Positions 46,201-57,900 of a stretch of 64,000 bases of DNA are shown in pieces. Numbering within the stretch: the first letter of the stretch is position 1; every line of letters begins with the position of its first letter. Under the pieces are notes generated by a model. It ran no database searches and had not been told where the DNA came from. It saw only the letters and a program-made list of their open reading frames with translations. The translations under genes were made by a program, and so were the position numbers. Source of the stretch: Taenia hydatigena (taxonomy: Eukaryota; Platyhelminthes; Cestoda; Cyclophyllidea; Taeniidae); contig JADWOT020000001.1 in the NCBI GenBank assembly GCA_036345935.2, positions 3,242,106 through 3,306,105 of the forward strand. Direction: 5' to 3'.

Positions 46201-48952
46201 TTCTAGTTGACCAGCATATATATGCTACTTATTTGTTGTCAGTAGATTATAAAAGTTGTCGGAGAAGTTCATAAGTCATCGGCTTTGTGAGGTAGGCGTA
46301 CCGGCTTGCAGGCAACCAACGAGCCAGAGGAACTGCTCTCTAGTGGTAAAGAGATCGCTACAAAGAACCGCAGATTTGACCACCGCAGTGAGAACTGACA
46401 GCGACGGTACCAATTGGTCCGAGGACGGCACAGTCTCCGGCACCGTCAAGAGCGACTCGTCGACGTTTTCCGTTTCTGGTAAGGAGTCCATATACGCTTT
46501 ATCCTCGCTAGATAGAACCCCAGTGAGGAGAATGGACTCGCCGAAAGCCAGTGGAGGATGAGGAGTGGAGTCAGAAGACGACTGTCGGACGCCGCGTTTG
46601 AAGAACTGGACGAACTTTTTTCGCTGGGAGGACGAAACGAATGTCCTAGGTGTTGCAGCGGAGCTACCCGATTCGCCCGAACCGCGAGCTTGGTTAAGAA
46701 GGCGCTCTTCAAGGGGACGAAGCCACATGTGGTGAACCAAACGCAGAGACTGGAGGCAGGAGAAGATGGTGTCCGCTTCGAAGCCCACTGGTTCTGGAAG
46801 AAACAAAAGCAACTAAGAAAGGGATCGAATTGTTTTCGGTTAAATCACAGTCATCTGACTAACCACTAAGTGAATGGAGCATCCACTTTACCAAACAATC
46901 GATCGGGACTTGGTTAGCCGACGAGTCCAGGTCCGCTGGATGCTGAAGATCCAAATTGGTGGAGAGCCAGGACTGGCATTCCTCCGATTTGTCAGCATCG
47001 TAGCCAATCACTGCACTAGTGGAGGGAATGTCATAGAACCACGTCTTTGCCTCCTGATCCAGACGACTCAACACATGGCCAACTTTACCACCGAGTCTAT
47101 AAGAAGCAGCAGAATTGCGTTTAGACTGTGTGCTCGGCTATGATGGAATAGTAAGACCCACCGAGTGTGCATGAACTGTGGCGGCAGGGAAAGACGCGGT
47201 TGATGCAGTGGCGAACTGTTCAATGGATCTCCGGGTCGTGGACGATGCGCAGCGTTGAGGAGGAGACGGGTCAGAGCATTAAGACCCAGAACGCGACAGT
47301 GGTTCACCTCTACCAATTCCTGAATTTAGAAGGAGGAGAGAGCGGAGCACACTTGAAATGGTCAATCCGCACGAGGTGTTTAAATAAAATTTGACTTTGA
47401 TTTTACAGGAGTTTACAGCGATTTCGGCAATTAAAGAAATATTGACATCGCCCCTACCTCTTTACTGTTCACAAAAGGATTCTCCTCCATCTCCGCCTCC
47501 AGCGATGAAGATGGTGATGACGGCGGTGGTGGTGGTGGAGTGCACACTGCCAGTAGAGCATTCCAGGTGGACTCGAACATGGAGCGGTCGAGCCAGCCTA
47601 GTGAGAGTAGCCACGAGGAGGTCTCGGCCAGAGCGTCACGATCCATCTCCATCACACGGTCGGGATTCCACTGGTGAACACTCGTGTTGCCATCACATCG
47701 ATCTGCGCCATCATTAGCCTTGGTAGTGGTGTCACCCATGGATTGACGGAGCCGTAGCATCACTTCGGGCCGACGACAGAGAGCTGATATGAGAGAAAAA
47801 TGAGGGAAGACGCTTGGTGTAGTACCTTCCTGTCCACCTGGTCCCATGGTTATTCATCCATCTATTTTTCTTCCTCAACTCACCAATCAGGAAAGCGGAA
47901 AACTGTGCAGCAATGTCCGAACTGTCCATTCCAAGGGCGTGGACGTAACGAGGACCAACAGGCGAGAGTCGACACAGGCCCATGACGCTGGCAAGCGCTA
48001 CCCTACTTTTGTCACTTGCACCAGCGCCACCACCAACACCGCCAGTGGCACCCGCATTCGCGGCAAAGCTATTTAGCACCTCGGTGAAACGGGTCAGGAC
48101 GTGGGCGGAGGTTGTGGAACGGAAGATGCCTGGTTGCCGAGGCACCAGGAGGCAATGAAGACGTGAGACAAGGTGATCAAGAAATGTGTCCTCATCCCCG
48201 ACTTCAGCGGAGGGATATGAGTTTATGAGGGTGGCAGGACGCGAAAGAGAGACTGTGGTAGGTAGATACAAGACCAATTGGCTTACTAATCCTCTATAGT
48301 TGTAGAGGCTCATGAGCCATGGCAACTACCTCTAACTGACCTGAAACATCCAATGCTTCTGCGAATTGGACAAAAGTCCCCAGTGAAAGTTGCCTCGAAT
48401 CCAGAGCTTTGGAGCCACCCGAAGCTGACAACACAATCGCTAATCGAAGTGTCAACAGCGGAAGGCTCAGAAGACAGGGCTGCGAGAACTTGGTTTCACT
48501 CATCAAATGGATGAAATTCTACTAAGAAGGTGGATGCAACTTCAATCAAAGTAGCTGGAAGAAGGGTAATGGGGAGGAGAGAATGGCTGAAGGAGGCTAA
48601 CCTGCATTAGATAACAAAGAAAGGCAGAGATGGAGTTGATTTCATCTTCCGAACAAGCAAAAGGCAGTGGGAGACGGATAGAGAGGAGAAGAAAATCGAT
48701 TGTAGCTGCTGCAAGCCCTGCCAGTTGACGCTGTGACAGGTCCAGGGAACACTCTAGAGGCGTTAGTGCCAAGTACATATGGGCCGACAGAAGAGGTAAT
48801 GGAGACTTCACAAATCACCTACCCTTTTTATCTGCCCTCTGACAGAAGGTAACGAGTCCTTTGAAAAGGAGTTCCTTTCTAAAAATGGGATAGTAAAGAC
48901 CTTCAAAATTCGCCACTATCCTTGTGATTGCTTTGGTCCAGGGGTAGATCCA
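43259..48952 (-). other. Huntingtin exon block 3 (14 exons, C-terminal HEAT domain)
   Basis: Exons: 48823-48952, 48602-48753, 48341-48518, 47884-48291, 47458-47783, 47162-47319, 46867-47096, 46302-46793, 45563-45999, 45210-45429, 44894-45135, 44691-44816, 43862-44581, 43259-43474. Anchors are CSLDLSQRQLAGL, SETKFSQPCLLSLPLLTL, GWLDRSMFESTWNAL, VNHCRVLGLNALTRLLLNA, LGGKVGHVL, VLCSDLFTTREQFLWLV, ATAFYIVEQFSPLVANES and RGMQRLLLSG. The end of the 720-nt exon and the start of the final exon align to the human segment FYRHQIEEELDRRAFQSV as VYRSTWEGRDEEKQCLDL. The stop follows ADICKAMDKI. Confidence 0.8.
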
Positions 48953-51900
48953 CTATCAGAGTTCATGTGGTTTACTAAGAAGTACTGCAGCTAGCCACCA
49001 TAAACGAATAAAGGACGCATGTCACATATACGTAACGCTGGACTCAGCTGAATGAACTATGGGACCACACAGGAAAGCAAACAGAAGGGCGAGTCTTCTG
49101 TTTCATTCAAATAAGGTTGTAGCTGTTTGCGGCACTTTCTGATCGAGACAATACTCTTTACCATATTTGGTGAACTCTGATTCATGGAACTAGAACGCAA
49201 ACAAAACCGGCTCCCGGTGCTTTTTGACCGTGATACTGTCCCACACCCTTCATATCCCTGAAGCAAAAAAAACAATTGGTTGCCCAGACATCCAATGAAC
49301 CAAGCATTGCCCACCCCAACTGCCACATTGGATCGGTCCCAAACGCCCCCGCATCGTCGTTGTTGAATCGCTTCATGGTTTCCACAAAACCCAGTCGAAC
49401 GATATGCTGAAGAAGTCGTGGGGGCACCGCTTCAGGAAGGTCAACGCCTCTCTCGGAGCGCCTTAGCTGAAGGAGTTTGGCTGCCAACCGTCCAGCATCT
49501 TTTGTGGAGACATGCAAGGATTTCTGCAGAGCAGCTTCGATTAGACTCTCCACAAAGTGGCTTTCCTGATTCGGAGTTGCCGCCTCTTTGTCAATAGCTT
49601 GTGGAAGGCGACGATGCAAAGTGGCTAGAGCATCAGGAAGCTCACGAGTGAAGAAGGTGGTAGTAGATGGGTCGAGGGAGGCAAAGAGTGTAGTCAGAAT
49701 CTCCGAAATCTCGTCCACCTGCGAGGAAGATTCAAGCCTTAAACCGGTTCTGTCTAGGCGAAGTCGATCAAGATGACATTCCTCAAGCACAAAAATCCCC
49801 ACCTCTAAGTGAAAGATCCGCAAAATAAACTAATATCCATTACAAACCTTAGATTCGCTGACTTCATGAAGGCAGGTGACTAGAAGAAGTTCCATCTCCC
49901 TTCGAATGGCGGGCAATTGGAAGAGAAGGTTTTGAGGAGTTGAAGAAAACCACTTTTCGACTGGGAGAAGCAGAGACAGCAGAATAGTCTTTCTGTCATG
50001 TTCATGAGCAACCAAATTTGAGAGGTCTTGCGTCAGCTTCTTTAAGTCTTCGAGCAGTACGACAACTTCGGTAGGGGTCTGCACAGAATAAAAGGAGATT
50101 TCGAGGTAGTAGAATCAGGGATTCTAGAAATGGAAAGCTAGTATCCTCATCTGCCAAGAAGTCGCCATCGTTCTTAACTATTATGGTTTCCAAAAGGCGA
50201 CAGGGCTGACCTATTTATGGAGCCAAGTTTGGGGGTTATTTCATCGTTAAAAGAGGATAGGCACTGAGGCCAGTATCTACACCTCAAAACTTTTGTCCTG
50301 GGCCCGCTAGCCGACCTTTTTACATCGACAAAAAGGCATAAAGCTTCGACTAGTTGAATGGTGCACAGTTCCCTCCAAACCTACCTTAGCGTCGTTAACC
50401 CCAGTGATGAGAGCAGAAAAGACCTCCTTAAGGAGCACCAAGCGTTGCTTTACGTCTCTGACGGAAGCAATCATTCCATGAACCTCGGAGGCCTTCAAAA
50501 GTCCCAGCAAGTCAGCAGCCAACGAAAAGTTAAGATCACTCGTTGATTGGTCTCGTTCGCTCCGAAAGTTCAGCAAGAATACAGTTTTACGAAGGCATAC
50601 ACTATTGCGATGGTACGGTGCGATGCGGAGGTTGTCTCCACTGAAGTTGTGGAATACCTTGATGCGTATTTGATGCCAGAGGATTAGGGGAAGGACTTTT
50701 AGACGACCGTAGGTCATCAGCAACTCATCCAGATGCTTCATCTTGAAGAAGAGAAAGTAAGACGGTAGTTGGCTAAAGGAGCGGATAAGGAGAGGGAAGG
50801 ATGTTTTACCTTCTCTTGTGGTATTCCACTCGGTGATACAGCGTCTAAAACGAGATCAAAAAGGGATTATTATACCGCCCTCCTTGAAGTGATGGGATGG
50901 GGTAATGACAACTCACGCAGACGACCGAAGGTCAGGATTTCCAGTTCAAGAGCCAATAGTAGTTGCTCAATGAAGGCTAGGCAGGGTTCTCCCGTTGATG
51001 ATGGTGGGGAATTCGAGATGACCTCATCCACGGAATCCGGTAGATGATTAAGAAGAGCCTCGCAAGTGGTCTTCAAAAGGTCTAGCAAATGCCTTAAAAA
51101 CGATAAATTTTAAATGACAACTAACAAATTCAGGTAGACCGTTTTCTGGCAGAAAAATTAAGAGGGCTAAAGCTCGATAAAACGTTTTTGCCTACTACTG
51201 ATACGCATCGGTAGAACATTTCCTTGGGATGAATAAGGTTCCGCTTGGTGATTTAATAGTTGCCCACTCACCCAAACAGAACAGTCCGCGGATCCGTCTC
51301 ACCACAGGTGCCAAACTCACGAAGAGCAGGCAAAAGCGTAGAGGGTTGTTTCAAGGCGAGGAGTAGAAGAAAACGAAGACACACAAATTTGCACGCTACC
51401 CAACGTTGGAATTGATCCAAAGACTGCAAAAAAAGTGGTGAGTCAGAATCAACAAATAAAAAAACAGATCAAAAGTCCCTGTCTTTCCCACCTCCTTAAA
51501 GGAAAAGCCCTGGGGGAGTGGCTGGAAGAGGATGGGGATGATTTGGCGAAGGAGGAGGTCATGGATGATTGAAGCGGGCCATGGCGGCAAAGCTAGACGT
51601 TTAATAAGGCGAAGACAGGCCTCTGCGTCTCCGCAGGTGTCTATGGCAAGACGGCAGTCGGCTAGAGTCGATAAAAAGTGTCGACAGATCTGTGACGAAT
51701 GTGAGGAAGGGAAGAGAAACGAGTTTACTTACTCATAAGTGCCCTGGTAAATTCACTAGACATCGGACATACCTCAGTTGTAGTCCTGTTTGCCATGGAA
51801 TCATCTCCAGCTTCAAAAGGCACCTTCATGACAGCATCCGTCAAGGAGGCATCTTCCAGGATTACACAGAGAAAGTCGAAAATCCTTGAATGCCCGATAA

Positions 51901-54900
51901 ATTTGGGCAATAAAAATCCCAACAGATTCTCTCGATGTGCGTTCCAGTCGCTGAAATGCGGTATAAGTGGATAGAACAATCTGCACTTACCGTAGTTGGT
52001 CTTTCAGGTCAGCGAGACGTCGTTGCGGTGAATTTGGTCGGTTGACACGAAGAGCAGAGTGATACTGGATGCCACGAACCACGTAGATATCGATTATCAA
52101 GGGAGCGAGAGCGGGAACCACAAAGGAATCCACATCCACACCTCCAGCCGCAAGCACCTCCGCCAAGTGCACCACCTATAAGACGCGTAAGAAATCGATG
52201 GAATGTAGCTTCTTCATGCAATTCAACTAACCTCAGACAGAGAAAGCACGGTTCTTGCGTCAGGGGTGATGCCAGGACTGCTTTTTTTCTCGTGGGTAAG
52301 GGCAACGAAGAACTGGAACATATTGGACACCAATTGGGTGACTTCTTTGGACGACGTTTTGTGGTTGTAAGAACTTGTGGCGTTGTTGTGTTGCATCGAC
52401 TCGCATTGAACCATCACGGTTTTGAGAAAACGCTGAATACGGACGCGTAAAAGGGCGAAAAAAAAACAATTTCCACCTGATTAAAATTCAAGCGGGACAA
52501 GGAAAGTTAGTTCACAAAGCTGGGTCACTTCCAGGGAGATTTTAACACCACAAAAGAAAGCTGCCGACGGTGCCAAACATTAAAGGCAGGATGCTGGGTG
52601 GCAAAAAGCTTCCACAGTCGTGTTTATTACTAACAAGCATGCATCTAAGAGAAGTCTAGAAAACCACCTGGACGCCTAACAATCGCACAAATTATCTGTT
52701 TTTGAAAATATAGTGTTTTCAGCCGACTAAGCATGTTACTTAGTTCAATGCTTCAGTACAGCTTACAAATTCCTCATCCAACTGGGAATAGTTGACACCA
52801 AGTTCAATTAGAACCGTCAAAACGTGAAGGATTTTCGCTTGAACCGCCGCATCGGTATGAAGGTGGTATTCGTGCAAACATTGAAGCACCAAGGGTTCAA
52901 ACAACCGAATGTAGTAGGCTAGGTTTGGCTAAAAAAGGTAACTCGATGAGAAACGGTCACACCTGTTGAATGTTGGAGGGCAGAGAGGCGGGACGAAGCA
53001 TAACTGGCTGATTAGATTGACGTGCAGCGTGCAACCAGTCCAAAAAGGATCGACCAACAGCACTGGATGAGCAGGTCTTCTCGGCCATTTCAAAGTGCGT
53101 CTCACAGAGGTGGCGGATTTGAGCGTCGAGACTATCAGTCCCTTTTATGGCGGTATAGAAAATTAGGGTAAGGTGGGGTGAATGAAGAAAGAAGCACCGA
53201 ACTACCATTCATACCTGCCATCGGCGATGTATCCGAGTCCAAAACAGAGCGAAATTTGTCTGCTAACTCGGAGTTCCAGATGCTCGTCAGGTTGGTACCA
53301 AATAGAGCCCTCAAAAGCTGAAAGAATGCAACGGTAAGAAGAACATTTCTTCTGCTCGTACCTAGTCGCGGCGAATCTAGCCTACAGTGCAACATTCACC
53401 CTTGTAAGACAGTGATCTAGACACCTTTCCCACACACAGATTGCCATGAAGTAGCTCATGAGACAAATCTTTCCGAGTCAACGGTCAAATCAAACCCTAA
53501 GAATGACCAGCACTTCCGAAGTTAGCATAGCCTGGATATCAAAGTAGATTTTCAAAGCTAGATGTTCTGGAATCGTTGGGTCGTATTGGTGGACCCATCC
53601 AAGCCTCAACTCCACCCCATCACTACTGCTTTCTGATCACCAAAAAGGCGAATTCCGAAGGCGTACATTGAGAGCAGCATCGAGGACGAGAGTCGGATCC
53701 CACATGAAGGCAACTTCAAGGTAGCAAAGAACCTCCTCAACCCAGGATACCACTTCAGCGAAGCGCAGTACCTCCGTCAGTCGTGCAAAGGAGAGCAGAG
53801 TAGCTGCCAGCAGATTCATCGTAAGGTCCTTCGTCGACGGCTCCGAGAAAGATGACTATGGACGGGGAAATAAGAGGGAAAAAGTACAAATGGGTGTGCA
53901 ATGAGCTAGTCCGAGTTTTTTATTCCCTTGTGGTTGTGGATGCGCGGTTAAGGTGGCTTGGTCCAAATTCACTCATCGACAACCCGAGGAAGAGACAAAT
54001 GAAGTCATGATTTAAGCAAGCTCACAACTAGACATGACGATGCCGTTCCCCACTTAAAGGAGAAAAAGTAGAGAGAGCAATACCCTATAAGCCTGAGCTT
54101 TTGTTGCATTCATCGCTAAAAAGGGGACAGAATGGCACTACTATTTATTTACTGAAGTTAAAACTTCAACCCGGTTCTAATGCCATTGCCGAAAGCGTTC
54201 GCACTCGCCCAAAGCAAATTGTGTTAGAAAAAGAGTTTCCGCCTTTTTCGCCAATGAGAGGAAACCGGTAATTCAGCGATTTTGATCTGCCTCCTCCAGA
54301 AATCGAGCATATCGACAGAGACAGCGTTCTGGATGTTGCCGACAGTCGAAATAGTGCACATAAATCTGTGCCATGTTGTTTTTGTAAAAAGAACAGGTCA
54401 TGTTCATGATGAGAAGATTCAGTGATGCAATAAAGGTGCAGGACTCATAAGCCCTAAGATTATCGCGTGCATACTCTTCTTCACCGCGCTCGTTGAAATT
54501 CCAATTGTCATCCAGCCGAAGGAGAAGCTTACTCATATCTGTTGCAAACAACATAACTATTGGGTTCGTGGTTAAAGGAAAATAGTGAATGCAGTCTAAA
54601 ACAAACAATTCGTCACAAATCTGAATGGGACCGGGGGGCGGTGTAAGAGCCAGAAAGAATTGCCGCAAAATTCGAATGACATTCAAAAGGAGGAAGGCGG
54701 CAACATCATTCAGAATGCCTCCGCGACTCAGGGTCTGACGCAATGCATAGATTATCGCATTCGACCACAAAAATGAATAGGCTTTCTTGAGTGGCCAATC
54801 GAGATTGTATGGACGGCGTTCGGGGTCTCCAGGAAAGATAAAGGGCTCACCGTTAGCAAGAGTAAGAAAGCTGATTTTCTTAGTGACTTGAAGATGTCTT

Positions 54901-57900
54901 CGCGAGATGAGAATCGGCTTCTTATAAAAGCGGAGCCATATCTCCTTCACGACTTCGTAAACAATGTCTTGGGGCTTGGGGTATAGGCGCGTAAGACAAT
55001 CATCATAGTTTCGACACTCCGTCAACAGCCACTGAACCAGGCAGCAAACCTCACAATCCGGATTCTCGGGTGTTGGGTACCGTCGTCGCTCAGTGGACAT
55101 ACTGTGAATGAAGGAGGTTAAGCAAGAGGGTCGGAAGTCTTCACTGTGAAGACGAAAAACCAACAGAGGACCCGCTATGAAAAGGGGAATTTGGATGTTG
55201 GGACGACCAACCGCGTTGTAGGTCACCTCAAAGCCCATCATCGGTGTGTCTGGAGGCAAATTCTCCAAATTAATAAGCATATCTGTATCAGAACATGGAT
55301 TATACTGCCGATGTGGAAGGTCGGTGGCATGAACCCGAACTGATACCGCTCTCGGCGAACGAGAACCCGCAGCCGCCATCGTGCTCCGGACAGCTGAAAT
55401 CGACCTTCTGTGGACGAGTCACGTGGGTCCAAGTCACGAGATCTAAATTTCCCGATTTTGATTAAGCAGTGCTTAACGGCACCGACGTCTTAGGTAAATC
55501 CTACACCAACGCGTCTGACGCAAAAAGAAGTGTGCTCAACATTACCGCCCAGCTTAACACCCGCAACAGAAAGCGAAACAACAAAAAGAAAAAATAATCG
55601 TCGCGCAACGAATTTGTTGAATTTATTAATCTAAGTTGAATTTAGCATTCATAGTCTTGACGGCATGCCATAGTTCAAGACGCCTTAGTTGCATGTTTTT
55701 TCTTTGCCCCTCAAGAGTGGTTGAGTTAGCAGTCCTCCTCCTCGAGGGATTGGGCAAAACGACACGCGCATGTGTTGGGTGTATCGTGCTGATCTAGGGT
55801 ATGCACGATTGCACAATTGAGATCGACGTTTTTGTAGAATATGTCAGTAACGTTCATCATTAAAATATTTTCCATAACACGTCGCATGTTGTGTTGATAG
55901 GTGTAGACCTCCTCCCTTCGATAGCCCGGCACTGGTGGAGTATCACACACAAATCCATAAGGCTCGTATTCGAGGAGGGCCAGGAAGAGGGCTCTTGCCA
56001 ACTTCATGATTGGTCGTAGAGCTGCTCCCTGATTACATTTAACAGCATCGAGCATGTAGTATTGTGGGTAGCCTAGGTCACACTGCGGGGGAAACGCAAC
56101 CTCACTGTATCGACGTAAAATTCGAATGATATTAACAAAGATGAAGCGAGCTATGTCGCTTTGCATGCCTCGATCGCCAATGTCCAAGTAAATGAGGTAC
56201 ATAAATCCATTTGTCCACTCCAATGAACCCGCCAACTGTGTAGCCCAATCGACGTCTCGTAGAGCAAGGTGGGGAGCCAAGGGGCAGCGCAAGAAATTGT
56301 GGAATGGCAATCCAATGTAGTTGAATCGCTTGGCAAATTCAACATGTCGAGGCGAAACGTGTAGAGGCTTGGGTCTTAGGCGAACACAAATCTCTCGCAT
56401 TACTTCAAACACTATCATCTGGTCCTGGGTGCACAAGCTATCCATACACTCCTGGAGACTGCAACATTGCGTCAGAAGCCATCGCACCAAGCAACAAACC
56501 AAACACTGAGGATTTTCCGGTGTTGGATCGTAAATTGCGGTGTAGTCAAGACAATCAAAGAAACTGTCGGGGCCGCAACCTCGTTGTTCGTCATAGAGAG
56601 TACGCAACACCATCAAAGGGCCTGCTATGAAGAGAGGTATGGGCACACCCTGGCCCACACAGCACTTAAACTTATCATCGAATTCCACCATGGGTGTGTC
56701 CGGGGCCATGCAGTCCAAATCAATGTAGAGATGCTCATCACATTGGGGATTAAAAGCACGATGCGGAAGACCGCAGAAGTGACGAGGAGAACAGCCAGAA
56801 CTTTCAAAGGTCATGACACCTACACACTCACAGGAGCACCCACCGTAGCCAAGATTGATCCCCTGTCACGTGATTCCAAGTCACCGGATGCCGGGGAATC
56901 AATTATGCTGACCAATCTACCCCTAGATAGCGCCATTTAAACCCTAAAGAAGGTGGGAGAGTAGCTCTGTTTTGCGCAAAGATCTCTAGCCTCACTTTCT
57001 CATTATTGCCTCCGAGAAGTAGAAAGTAGTAGCAAGTTAGACGTCCCAAAAATTAATGCCAAGCCCTCTCTACTGTCTTAATTCGTGAACTCCATGAAGA
57101 AAAAAGGAAACGAAAGACCCAGATTGCACAATAAATTTGGTTGCATGTATTATTCCAATCAAATTGTGCACTCCATCGTGGAGTTGTGACAATGGTAAGA
57201 CGCGGACCCGTCAGACGCATTGTAAAAAAGGCAAACTCGATCGTCTCCTCCCCTTTCGGGAGGGTAGGGACACAAAGTGAAAGAGCTAAAGTGTCGCTGC
57301 AAGATGTCGCGCATAACGACAAGGACACAGTTGTGGAGAGGTCGCACAGTTAATACTGTGTTGGTAAAAGTTTTCCGGATTGGCGCCATTATAAAATAAT
57401 TCAGCCACATTCATCGCTAGCAGATTATCCACAATGCGTTGCATTCTCTTACGATACCATATGCTGTTCTCCCTACGGAAACCCGGAGGCGGTGGGGTAG
57501 GATGGGGAATCCAATCTCCCTCTAGTTCAGCGAGCGTCAGAAAGATAGTTTTAGCCAGCTTCATAACTACTTCTAGCGCTATGCCTGAATTAAGCCAGAT
57601 AGCATCCAAGATGTAGAGCCGCGAGTTTGTTGCTCCAGGAACAAAGGGTAGTTTAGCATTAATGTATGCGCGCAAGATCCGAATCAGGTTGGCAAAAAGA
57701 AAACGCGATATAGGAGCAAGTTCGCCCGCACTTACAATGTCTTCATGGATGAGAAACATAAAGCCGTAAGTCCACTCCAACGAAACTAGTCGCCCCCCTT
57801 GCACCCATGGCAGTACGGCAGGTGGAGCAAACGGAAATAGAGGAAGCGGATACATATTATGCATCGGTAGTATGAGGTATTTGATCCTTGAAGCCTGATC

